From Paracoccaceae bacterium (GTDB taxonomy: Bacteria; Pseudomonadota; Alphaproteobacteria; Rhodobacterales; Rhodobacteraceae): a stretch of DNA of 27,241 bases. The stretch lies in the NCBI GenBank assembly GCA_009920815.1, contig RFZH01000006.1, positions 1 through 27,241 on the forward strand, written 5' to 3'. The translations under genes and the position numbers were made by a program. This document shows positions 8,225 to 15,402 of the stretch, piece by piece; within the stretch, counting starts at the first letter, position 1, and each line of letters begins with the position of its first letter. A model generated the notes under the pieces. It worked only from the letters and a program-made list of their open reading frames with translations. It was not told the DNA's origin and ran no database searches.

Positions 8225-9316
8225 TTATTGTGCCAACCATGCTTGGAATTTTGCGTCGATATCGTCACGATAGTCGGCCCAGAATTCATAGTTGTACAAG
8301 AATGTGTTTTTCGCGTTGTTTGGATCTGTTGGCATATGTGGTGCCATTTCGATGCCCAAATCTGCGTGCTTGCCAACCAATGGCGCAGAAGACGCGCGTG
8401 CTGGACCATAGGAAATGTATTTCGCTTGGTCTGCTAGACGCTGTGTGTCTGTCGCAAAGTAGATGTAGTCTAGTGCACGCTGCTTACGCTCTTCGCTTAG
8501 GCCTGCTGGAATGATCCAACCGTCAAGGTCAAATACCTGTGCATCCCATAGCATCGCAACGGGTTGTTTTTGCTCTTCGATAACGCTGAACAAGCGACCG
8601 TTGTATGTCGAACCCATGATGACTTCGCCATCTGCCAACAATTGTGGTGTGTCTGCACCTGCTGACCACCAAACGACGCTGTCCTTGATTGTGTCAAGTT
8701 TCGCCAGCGCTTGGTTTTGGCCTTCGTCGGTTGCCAAAACGTCATAGACGTCGGATTTCGCAACGCCGTCACAGAGCAATGCCCATTCCATGTTGTTGAT
8801 TGGGCGTTTTTCCAAAGAACGTTTGCCTGGGTATGTCTCTAGATCGAAAACCGCGCAAACGTCGGATGGAGGTGTGTCACCAACCAAATCTGTGCGATAA
8901 CCGAATGTTGTCGAGTAAACGATTTGTGGGATGAAGCAGCTAGACACGAGCAGATCACCAAAATCGTCAGCCGCGGATGTTCCGTCTGGCGCGGGTGCCA
9001 ATTGTGTCGCTGGATCGATTTCTAGTGCAAGACCTTCGTCACACAGACGGATCGCATCTGATGCAACAACGTCAACAACGTCCCAAGTGATGTTGCCCGC
9101 TTCGTTCATCGCGCGCAATTTCGCAACCGCTTCTGCAGAGCTGTCGTCATTGATAATATTTACGCCGGTCTTTGCTGAATAGGGCTCATGATAAGCTTTC
9201 AGCTGTGATTTTGAGTATGCGCCGCCCCAAGACACGATTGTCATGTCTTGTGCCAGTGCCGCACCTGCAGCAACAGTCAACGCAGTGGTTGCAAGAAGTG
9301 TTTTGGTGAATTTCAT
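8225..9316 (-). CDS. Periplasmic substrate-binding protein, PotD/polyamine-opine family (COG0687-like)
   Basis: A 363-residue secreted protein. The ATG at 9316 has a GGGAGAA ribosome-binding site, and residues 1-22 form a clear Sec signal peptide (Lys-containing start, hydrophobic core, cleavage after AALA before QDM). The mature part starts MTIVSWGGAYSKSQ and contains DVVDVVASDAIRLCDEG and GWIIPAG, as in family 1 solute-binding proteins for polyamines and related cations. It is not close to PotF: the NWSDY motif of the second system in this window is replaced by SWGGAY, so its ligand is probably different. It is bracketed by RNA structure, two stem-loops before it (9348-9411) and a terminator after it (8184-8210), consistent with separate, higher expression. 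Ligand unknown. Confidence 0.9.
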   Translation of the reverse strand: MKFTKTLLATTALTVAAGAALAQDMTIVSWGGAYSKSQLKAYHEPYSAKTGVNIINDDSSAEAVAKLRAMNEAGNITWDVVDVVASDAIRLCDEGLALEIDPATQLAPAPDGTSAADDFGDLLVSSCFIPQIVYSTTFGYRTDLVGDTPPSDVCAVFDLETYPGKRSLEKRPINNMEWALLCDGVAKSDVYDVLATDEGQNQALAKLDTIKDSVVWWSAGADTPQLLADGEVIMGSTYNGRLFSVIEEQKQPVAMLWDAQVFDLDGWIIPAGLSEERKQRALDYIYFATDTQRLADQAKYISYGPARASSAPLVGKHADLGIEMAPHMPTDPNNAKNTFLYNYEFWADYRDDIDAKFQAWLAQ

Positions 9317-9347
9317 TGTATTCTCCCTAAGTGACCCGATTAGTTGT

Positions 9348-9378
9348 GGGTTCGCAGCTCGGGCATTATGACGAACCC
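9348..9378 (-). repeat. Inverted repeat (stem-loop) in the ATPase/binding-protein spacer
   Basis: GGGTTCG at 9348-9354 and CGAACCC at 9372-9378 form a 7-base-pair stem with a 17-base loop. It sits in the 108-base spacer just upstream of the binding-protein gene on the minus strand. There is no T run on either side, so it is not an intrinsic terminator; it may be a message-processing or stabilising structure. Confidence 0.5.
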
Positions 9379-9388
9379 GTTTATTGAT

Positions 9389-9411
9389 ATACCCCAGCGG
9401 CACCGGGGTAT
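9389..9411 (-). repeat. Second stem-loop in the ATPase/binding-protein spacer
   Basis: ATACCCC (9389-9395) pairs with GGGGTAT (9405-9411) around a 9-base loop. It starts about 14 bases past the ATPase stop codon at 9425. No T tract follows on the minus strand, so RNA processing or protection is more likely than termination. Confidence 0.5.
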
Positions 9412-9424
9412 GATCGATATTCCT

Positions 9425-10525
9425 TTATGCGTCCAACGCACGGCAGTCTTCTGCCAACCAACCAATTTCAATGGTTTCGCCCGGTTGCAGGCGGACCTGA
9501 TCAGGTGCGTTGCGCGATTTGATGATAAATTCATCATTTCCCGCCACTTTCAAACGTGTGCGGAAGATATCACCCATGTAGATGAATTCCATGACCTCGG
9601 CCTTTAGCAGGTGCGCATCGGGGCTTAGACGTTCTTTGTGGAACTCAACACGTTCCGGGCGGATTGAAACGCGTGTGCGTTGTCCTGGTGCCGAAACGTT
9701 CACGGGTTTACAATCGATCAAATCACCGCTGTCCAACTGAACAAGCGCGCGACCATTTTGAATTTCCCGAACAACACCTTCAAGCGTGTTATTTTCGCCA
9801 ATGAATTGCGCTACAAAGCTGTTTTCGGGCTCTTCGTACAGAACATCAGGCGCAGCAAGCTGTTGGATGCGGCCGTCGTTAAACACCGCAACACGATCTG
9901 ACATGGTCAACGCTTCGGTTTGGTCATGTGTCACGTAGACGACGGTAATGCCCAAGTTATGCGCCAAGTTTGTAATTTCAAACTGCATCTTTTCGCGCAA
10001 CTGTTTGTCCAACGCGCCCAACGGTTCGTCCATCAAAACAAGTTCCGGTTCAAACACCAGCGCGCGCGCCAAAGCGATACGTTGCTGTTGTCCACCAGAC
10101 AGCTGCGCAGGGCGACGGCCGCCAAAAGCACCCATTTCCACCATGTCCAGCGCACGCTTTACTTTTGCTTCGCGCTCAGACTTGCCAATTTTACGAACCT
10201 CAAGAGGGAACGCAAGGTTTTCAGCGATGGTCATGTGGGGAAACAACGCATAGTTTTGAAAAACCATACCAATGCCGCGTTTGTGTGGCGGAATATTGTT
10301 GATCGAAATACCGTCCAACAAAATGTCGCCGTGCGTCGCCGTTTCAAACCCCGCAAGCATCATCAAACAAGTGGTTTTCCCAGACCCTGATGGGCCCAGC
10401 ATCGTAAGGAATTCGCCCTTGGGCATTTCGAGATTCAAATCTTTTACGACCAGCGTCTCGCCATCGTAACTTTTTTGTACGCGATCAAATTTTACGAACG
10501 CGTCAGTAGAAGTATCTAATGCCAA
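9425..10525 (-). CDS. ABC transporter ATP-binding protein, PotA-like
   Basis: A 366-residue cytoplasmic ATPase that powers the left importer. All nucleotide-binding motifs are intact: Walker A GPSGSGKTT, Q-loop FQNYALFPH, signature LSGGQQQRIALARAL, Walker B ELVLMDEPLGALD and switch His in VYVTHD. A complete C-terminal TOBE region follows, including VSIRPERVEF and VMEFIYMGD. No ATG fits the start: the frame opens with TTG at 10525, preceded by GGGGAG with a 6-base spacer, so I take the TTG. It is first in the order ATPase, binding protein, permease, permease. The 201 bases between it and the aminotransferase stop hold an AT-rich stretch that may carry a promoter, but I cannot place -35/-10 boxes with confidence. 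Confidence 0.9.
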   Translation of the reverse strand: MALDTSTDAFVKFDRVQKSYDGETLVVKDLNLEMPKGEFLTMLGPSGSGKTTCLMMLAGFETATHGDILLDGISINNIPPHKRGIGMVFQNYALFPHMTIAENLAFPLEVRKIGKSEREAKVKRALDMVEMGAFGGRRPAQLSGGQQQRIALARALVFEPELVLMDEPLGALDKQLREKMQFEITNLAHNLGITVVYVTHDQTEALTMSDRVAVFNDGRIQQLAAPDVLYEEPENSFVAQFIGENNTLEGVVREIQNGRALVQLDSGDLIDCKPVNVSAPGQRTRVSIRPERVEFHKERLSPDAHLLKAEVMEFIYMGDIFRTRLKVAGNDEFIIKSRNAPDQVRLQPGETIEIGWLAEDCRALDA

Positions 10526-10726
10526 AATTGGCTCCCCGCATTGTTTGTTCTTCTTTTTGGTTCTATTTTAACCACATCAGAAAAGGGATTAGCAACCAGA
10601 TTACGGCATTTTTCCAAATTTTTGCGCCAAATCCGTTAAATAAGGAAATTCGCCGCAACTTTGAAAGAAATGTAGTCAAAAATCTTGTTCACTCCCCGTG
10701 TGACTCTATGAATTTCCTGTTGCTGG

Positions 10727-12094
10727 TTAGTTAAAAACTGCCTCAATCGCAGATTTGGTTTTTGCGACAATTTCGTCAGCCTCTGATTCTGTAAGGCAGA
10801 ACGGAGGAGCGAATCCCAAGATGTCGCCCTGCGGCATTGCGCGGCCAATGACACCTTGATCCAACAACGCGGCGGCGATGGATGGGCCTGTTTTTGCTGA
10901 CGGATCGCAAAGTGTGCGCGTCTCTCGGTCTGCGACAAACTCGATTGCGCAAAGCATACCTTCACCACGGATTTCGCCAACGTTCGGATGGTTGCCAATC
11001 GCGTCATGCATTTGCGTGTTCAGATACGCGCCAACTGATTTGGCGTTTTCAATGAGCTTGAGGTCATCCAGAACCTTGAGGTTTGCAACGCCAGCTGCAG
11101 CACCAATTGGGTGGGCTGAATATGTCCAACCGTGGCCGATTGGACCATTCTCATCCGTCCCCTGTTCCAGTGCCGCCCACATCTTTTTACTGACGATGGA
11201 TCCAGACAGCGGCGCATAAGCGGATGTCAGGCCTTTGGCGATGGTGATAAGATCCGGTTTTAATCCATAATGCTGCGATCCAAACATGGATCCCAAACGG
11301 CCAAAACCTGTCACCACCTCGTCTGCTATCAAAAGGATATCGTGTTTTTCTAAAATGGGCTGGATTGCATCCCAATATCCCGCAGGCGGCGGAACAATCC
11401 CGCCTGTTCCCAGAACGGGTTCGCCAATAAATGCGGCGATGGTGTCCGCGCCTTCGCGGTCTATCAATGCTTCAAGTTCGGCGGCGCAGTGTGCGACAAA
11501 CGCAGCTTCAGACATCGAGGTGTCTTGGCGGCGGAAATAATAAGGTGCTTCGGTGTGGATGACTTGCGTCAACGGCAAGTCAAATTTTTTGTGAAACAGT
11601 TCAAGTCCGGTCAGGGACCCGGTCATCAAGCCCGACCCGTGGTATCCACGCCAGCGGCTGATAATTTTCTTTTTTTCGGGGCGGCCAAGGATGTTGTTGT
11701 AATACCAAACCAATTTGATGTTGGTTTCATTCGCATCAGAACCAGACAGGCCATAGTACACCTTGCTCATGTGATCAGGGGCGCGATCCAGGATCATTTT
11801 AGACAGCGTAATCGATGCCTCGGTGCCGTGGCCGACGTAGGAGTGATAATAGGCAAGTTCTTTGGCCTGTTTGGCGATGGCCTGGGCGACCTCTTGCCGT
11901 CCATAGCCGATATTGACGCAATACAGGCCAGCAAATCCATCCAGCAAACGATTCCCATTACGGTCGACGATATGACACCCCTCGGCGCCGGTGATAACCC
12001 GATGGGGAATGTTGCCGCGGGCGAATTCTGCCAAGTGAGTCGATGGATGAAAAAACGTTTCGCGATCCCATTGTTCTAACAAATCATTTTTCAT
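10727..12094 (-). CDS. Class III (omega-amino acid type) PLP aminotransferase
   Basis: A 455-residue PLP enzyme of the acetylornithine/omega-aminotransferase class. The PLP lysine is Lys287 in TIAKGLTSAYAP, the ring-nitrogen Asp is Asp258 in ADEVVTGFGRLG, and SGSDANETN and RGYHGSGL form the phosphate-binding part. The start is the ATG at 12094 with AGGAGA six bases upstream; an upstream ATG at 12133 has no comparable site. Such enzymes transaminate terminal amines (putrescine, taurine, beta-alanine, 2,4-diaminobutyrate) with pyruvate or 2-oxoglutarate; the exact donor cannot be told by eye. It is divergent from a DoeA-like hydrolase and an ArgE-like deacetylase, where a diaminobutyrate transaminase (DoeD-type) role would make sense. 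It is only distantly like the SpuC-type enzyme at 17173-18567. Confidence 0.9.
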   Translation of the reverse strand: MKNDLLEQWDRETFFHPSTHLAEFARGNIPHRVITGAEGCHIVDRNGNRLLDGFAGLYCVNIGYGRQEVAQAIAKQAKELAYYHSYVGHGTEASITLSKMILDRAPDHMSKVYYGLSGSDANETNIKLVWYYNNILGRPEKKKIISRWRGYHGSGLMTGSLTGLELFHKKFDLPLTQVIHTEAPYYFRRQDTSMSEAAFVAHCAAELEALIDREGADTIAAFIGEPVLGTGGIVPPPAGYWDAIQPILEKHDILLIADEVVTGFGRLGSMFGSQHYGLKPDLITIAKGLTSAYAPLSGSIVSKKMWAALEQGTDENGPIGHGWTYSAHPIGAAAGVANLKVLDDLKLIENAKSVGAYLNTQMHDAIGNHPNVGEIRGEGMLCAIEFVADRETRTLCDPSAKTGPSIAAALLDQGVIGRAMPQGDILGFAPPFCLTESEADEIVAKTKSAIEAVFN

Positions 12095-12111
12095 GCCGAG
12101 TCTCCTGTATC

Positions 12112-12128
12112 TTGTGATATGTACACAA
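12112..12128. promoter_or_regulatory. Inverted repeat near the aminotransferase start (possible operator)
   Basis: TTGTG and CACAA arms are separated by seven bases (12112-12128), about 20 bases from the aminotransferase start. FCD-type GntR regulators often bind such short palindromes, and one is encoded in the divergent operon. This is only a candidate; the arms are short. Confidence 0.35.
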
Positions 12129-12157
12129 CACATTCATTTTTGATCGTCAAGCCATCA

Positions 12158-12184
12158 TATATTCGTATAATATTTGCGAATATA
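12158..12184. promoter_or_regulatory. 8-base inverted repeat in the middle of the divergent control region
   Basis: TATATTCG (12158-12165) and CGAATATA (12177-12184) are perfect inverted arms around an 11-base AT-rich spacer. The element lies near the centre of the 173-base gap between the divergent aminotransferase and DoeA-like genes. It is a plausible operator acting on both promoters. Confidence 0.5.
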
Positions 12185-12225
12185 AAGATTACGACGCCAT
12201 AATGTCGAATTCCGTATTGCCAAGA

Positions 12226-12233
12226 TGTATACA
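12226..12233. promoter_or_regulatory. TGTATACA palindrome upstream of the DoeA-like gene
   Basis: The perfect 8-base palindrome TGTATACA is flanked by A/T, giving ATGTATACAAA. It lies 34 bases before the hydrolase ATG and resembles GntR/FCD half-site cores (TGTnnACA). TGTACACA on the other side of the gap (12120-12127) is a similar sequence, so the two could be paired sites of the local GntR protein. Unproven. Confidence 0.35.
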
Positions 12234-12267
12234 AATGGCATGCTTCACCCAAACTAGGGAGAGTTTG

Positions 12268-13449
12268 ATGATTCAAAAATATATTCCGTTTTCCGACGCT
12301 GAATACAGCCGTCGCTTGACCAAAACACGTGCCGCAATGGCGGCAAAAGGTATCGATACATTGTTTGTCACAGATCCCTCTAACATGGCGTGGCTGACAG
12401 GGTATGATGGCTGGTCTTTTTATGTGCATCAGGGTGTGATCATGTTTGCAGATAAAGACCCCGTTTGGTGGGGCCGACGTCAGGATGCCAACGGTGCAAT
12501 TCGCACCGTTTGGATGACCAATGACCGTGTCCATGGGTATGCTGACAATTATGTCCAATCCACCGAACGTCACCCGATGCAAGATCTTGCTAAACATCTG
12601 CGAGAGTATGGCGCAAAGGGGCGTATTGGCGTCGAAATGGACAACTATTACTTTTCTGCCAAGGCGTTTGAAACACTGGTGTCTGAAATGCCAGACATTG
12701 AATTTGTGGACGCGACCGCTTTGGTCAATTGGCAGCGGGGCGTGAAATCAAACGAAGAGCTAGCGTTCATGGAAAAGGCCGCCGCCATTTCTGAAAAGAT
12801 TATTGATGGTCTGCTAGAGCGCGTTGAACCCGGCATTCCTAAGAACGACATCGTCGCCGAAGTCTACGGGGACGCGGTCCGTGGCGTAGATGGTGCATGG
12901 GGTGATTATCCTGCCATTGTACCGCTTTTGCCGTCAGGAACGGATGCCTCTGCGCCTCATTTAACTTGGGATGGTCGTCCCTTTGCAACGGGCGAAGCGA
13001 CGTTTTTTGAAATCTCAGGCTGTTACCGGCGTTATCACGCACCGTTTTGCCGAACAATTTTCTTAGGCACACCGCCCGATGATTTGAAGCGCGCCGAAGC
13101 GGCCTTGGTCGAAGGCCTTGAGGCGGGTTTGGACAAAGCTCGCGCTGGCAATCGGGCTTGCGACATCGCCAATGCTCTTGCGGCTCCGCTTGAACGCGCA
13201 GGTATCGAACGCGGCGCACGGTGTGGGTATCCAATCGGTATCAGTTATCCGCCAGACTGGGGCGAGCGAACCATTTCATTGCGTTCCGAGGATCAGTCTA
13301 TTTTAGAGCCTGGTATGACATTCCACTTTATGCCAGGCTTGTGGATGGATGATTGGGGACTTGAGATTACGGAATCTATCGTTATCACCGAACATGGACC
13401 TGCTCGGACCCTGTGTAACCGACCACGAAAGATGTTTGTAAAACCATGA
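12268..13449 (+). CDS. doeA: M24 family hydrolase, DoeA/EutD (ectoine hydrolase)-like
   Basis: A 393-residue creatinase/prolidase-fold protein. An N-terminal creatinase domain (about 1-155, with DPSNMAWLTGYDGWSFYVHQ and VEMDNYYFS) precedes the pita-bread domain. As I recall them, these segments match ectoine hydrolase DoeA/EutD, which opens the ectoine ring to N-acetyl-2,4-diaminobutyrate. Compared with true M24 metallopeptidases, four of the five metal ligands are changed (Glu248, Pro259, Tyr321 and Met355 in place of Asp, Asp, His, Glu), while His231 in SAPHLTWDG is kept. That excludes a normal dinuclear-metal aminopeptidase and fits the metal-free creatinase-like branch. The ATG at 12268 has AGGGAGAG upstream. 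The stop overlaps the deacetylase start (ATGA). Ectoine itself as substrate is inference. Confidence 0.75.
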   Translation: MIQKYIPFSDAEYSRRLTKTRAAMAAKGIDTLFVTDPSNMAWLTGYDGWSFYVHQGVIMFADKDPVWWGRRQDANGAIRTVWMTNDRVHGYADNYVQSTERHPMQDLAKHLREYGAKGRIGVEMDNYYFSAKAFETLVSEMPDIEFVDATALVNWQRGVKSNEELAFMEKAAAISEKIIDGLLERVEPGIPKNDIVAEVYGDAVRGVDGAWGDYPAIVPLLPSGTDASAPHLTWDGRPFATGEATFFEISGCYRRYHAPFCRTIFLGTPPDDLKRAEAALVEGLEAGLDKARAGNRACDIANALAAPLERAGIERGARCGYPIGISYPPDWGERTISLRSEDQSILEPGMTFHFMPGLWMDDWGLEITESIVITEHGPARTLCNRPRKMFVKP

Positions 13450-14603
13450 CCGATCTTGCATCAACCAAAGCTATTTTGCGCGATTTGATCGCTTTTCCAA
13501 CTATTTCAACAGACAGCAACCTTGCGATGATTGATCACATGGCGGCCTATCTGTCTGATTTGGGGGCCAAGGTTGATGTGTTTCATGACGAAACGGGTGC
13601 AAAAGCCAACCTGTTTGCAACGCTGGGGCCAGATCGCGCGGGCGGTCTGGTTCTGTCGGGGCATTCGGACGTTGTTCCTGTCGCAGATCAAGATTGGGCC
13701 AGTGATCCGTTCAAGATGGATGAACGCGATGGCAAACTTTTTGGTCGTGGGACATGTGATATGAAAGGCTTTATTGCGGCCACGCTTGCAATGGCACCTG
13801 AATACGCCAAACTGAATCTAAAGCGCCCAATCCATTTTTCATTCACTCATGACGAAGAAACAGGATGCCTTGGCGCCTCTGCCATGATCCCTGAATTGGT
13901 CAAGCGCGGTTATAAACCCGCCATGGCCGTAATTGGCGAGCCGACCGAAATGCGCATTATCGAAGGACACAAAGGGTGTTGTGAATACACCACGACCTTT
14001 CATGGCCTTGCGGGGCATGGATCGTCACCAGATCTGGGTGTCAACGCGGCGGAATATGCCGTGCGCTTTGTCGCACGCCTTATGGAATTGCGCGAAGAGA
14101 TGAAAACGCGTACCCCGGACAACAGCCGCTTTGAACCACCTTGGACGACGATGAATATTGGGGGTCTGCGGGGCGGTGTGGCCCATAACGTTATCGTGTC
14201 AAAGGCTGAGGTCGACTGGGAATTTCGACCGGTCCAAAAATCCGACTTTGATCATATGAAGTCAGCGATCAATTCATATGTCACTGACACTCTTTTACCC
14301 GCAATGCGCGCCGTACACCCCGATGCTGACATTCACACCCAAACAATAGGCGAAGTTGACGGGCTTGAACCGATGGATGACAACGCCATAAAGGATCTCG
14401 TCATGCACCTTACCGGCGCGAATACCGCCGATGTTGTCCCCTTTGGGACCGAAGCCGGTTTGTTTCAATCCATTGGTATGTCTGCGATCGTTTGTGGTCC
14501 CGGCAGTATCGCACAAGCGCATAAGGCTGATGAATATGTTGCTCTCGATCAACTTGACGCGTGTCTTACGATGCTGCGCGGTTTGGGGCAGAAAATGACC
14601 TGA
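13446..14603 (+). CDS. argE: M20 family amidohydrolase, ArgE (acetylornithine deacetylase)-like
   Basis: A 385-residue di-zinc deacylase. Ligands and catalytic residues are all in place: His73 and Asp75 in LSGHSDVVP, Asp105 in GRGTCDMKG, the Glu137/Glu138 pair in HDEETGCLGA, Glu165 in GEPTEM, and the C-terminal His in AQAHKADEY. ArgE removes acetyl from N2-acetylornithine. Here the gene is locked between a DoeA-like hydrolase (4-base ATGA overlap) and a GntR regulator (1-base overlap), not arginine genes, so a catabolic substrate such as N-acetyl-2,4-diaminobutyrate, one carbon shorter than acetylornithine, is attractive. The standard ectoine pathway uses a DoeB/EutE enzyme of a different (AstE/aspartoacylase) family. 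Family call firm, substrate inferred. Confidence 0.88.
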   Translation: MTDLASTKAILRDLIAFPTISTDSNLAMIDHMAAYLSDLGAKVDVFHDETGAKANLFATLGPDRAGGLVLSGHSDVVPVADQDWASDPFKMDERDGKLFGRGTCDMKGFIAATLAMAPEYAKLNLKRPIHFSFTHDEETGCLGASAMIPELVKRGYKPAMAVIGEPTEMRIIEGHKGCCEYTTTFHGLAGHGSSPDLGVNAAEYAVRFVARLMELREEMKTRTPDNSRFEPPWTTMNIGGLRGGVAHNVIVSKAEVDWEFRPVQKSDFDHMKSAINSYVTDTLLPAMRAVHPDADIHTQTIGEVDGLEPMDDNAIKDLVMHLTGANTADVVPFGTEAGLFQSIGMSAIVCGPGSIAQAHKADEYVALDQLDACLTMLRGLGQKMT

Positions 14604-15259
14604 TGTTGGAAACGACCGCGCAACGCAACCAAAAGCTCTACGCGCAACTACGCGATCGCATTTGCATGCTTGATTATCCGCCCGAAACCCGTCTGTCAGA
14701 AGAGGCGCTTGCAGCGGAATTTGGCATCTCACGCACACCGCTGCGTCGTGTTTTGGCACGGCTCGAAGATGAAGGTTTGGTGCAATCTATTCACGGCGTC
14801 GGCACACTTGTCACCGATGTTGACATTTATGAAATGCAGCATGTCTATGACTTGCGGATGGAACTTGCGCAACTGATAGGGATATTGGATCCGATCGCAA
14901 TAGATCAACCCGTTATCTCCCAAGCGCGTCACTACCAAAATCGCGCGATTGACCTTGAAAAAAGACCCGATGCGCGCGCGTTTGCACGGCTCAATATGGA
15001 TTTTTTTGACTTTGGCCTGTCACTTAGCAACAATCAGCCCCTCCGCGATGTCTCTGAGCGCTTGTATTATAAAACGGCCCGGATTTGGTTAAAGTCGATT
15101 ACAAAACTTGATTTGGCAAACGAAATCGCGATTTTCAAACGCGAAATCGATGAAACAACGCATGCCATCGAAAACGGTGACGCGGCTGCGGCAGGTCTTA
15201 TCCGGCGCGCCCATATTTCGATGTGCGTACATCGGCTAAAGCATTCGAACACACCCTAA
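14603..15259 (+). CDS. GntR family transcriptional regulator, FCD subfamily
   Basis: A 218-residue regulator. The N-terminal winged helix-turn-helix spans about residues 8-70 (LSEEALAAEFGISRTPLRRVLARLEDEG is the recognition region, split here only by eye), and an all-helical FCD ligand domain spans about 78-212. The ATG at 14603 shares one base with the deacetylase stop (TGATG), so the three genes are coupled; an upstream in-frame GTG lies well inside that gene. The FCD metal site looks degenerate: His is missing from the D-x-x-F-H position (Asp133 followed by FFDF) and from the E-H position (Ile182), and only His204 remains. It probably controls its own operon and the divergent aminotransferase through the palindromes at 12112-12233. 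Effector unknown. Confidence 0.9.
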   Translation: MLETTAQRNQKLYAQLRDRICMLDYPPETRLSEEALAAEFGISRTPLRRVLARLEDEGLVQSIHGVGTLVTDVDIYEMQHVYDLRMELAQLIGILDPIAIDQPVISQARHYQNRAIDLEKRPDARAFARLNMDFFDFGLSLSNNQPLRDVSERLYYKTARIWLKSITKLDLANEIAIFKREIDETTHAIENGDAAAAGLIRRAHISMCVHRLKHSNTP

Positions 15260-15264
15260 TCCTG

Positions 15265-15310
15265 ATTTTCTGTCTGAAAATATCCTGGGGTTTGGGGCAA
15301 AGCCCCAAGC
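15265..15310 (+). repeat. Tandem stem-loop element between gntR and panC
   Basis: Two hairpins lie side by side: ATTTTC/GAAAAT (15265-15281) and TTGGGGC-AAA-GCCCCAA (15292-15308, extendable by two pairs to 15310). They start just after the regulator's stop and may end the DoeA-like operon message, although there is no T run. The combination resembles a palindromic intergenic sequence that I remember as common in Rhodobacterales genomes; that recollection is unverified. Confidence 0.5.
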
Positions 15311-15338
15311 AGGCGCTGATCGATTTCGCAAACAGTAT

Positions 15339-15367
15339 TTGTCTTTCACCGCGACGCAGCATATATA
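15339..15367 (+). promoter_or_regulatory. Putative sigma-70 promoter of panCB
   Basis: TTGTCT (15339-15344) and TATATA (15362-15367) are separated by 17 bases, and the -10 box ends 35 bases before the panC start. This is the best promoter-like pair in the 143-base gap ahead of panC. Prediction by eye only. Confidence 0.4.
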
Positions 15368-15402
15368 TTGCGCGTGCAGCATAGCTAGGCTGGAGGGTGC
15401 CT

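Noticed and set aside
10484..10500. GATCAAATTTT sequence resembling half of the putrescine-unit operator
   Set aside because: It lies inside the ATPase coding region (codons for VKFD) and matches only about half of the palindrome; most likely coincidence.
11489..12079. 196-residue open frame on the plus strand
   Set aside because: Antisense to the class III aminotransferase, whose catalytic motifs are all intact on the other strand.
12268..13449. M24 protein as DddP (DMSP lyase) or Xaa-Pro dipeptidase
   Set aside because: DddP is longer and keeps metal ligands, as do prolidases; here four of five ligand positions are replaced and the N-terminal motifs resemble DoeA/EutD.
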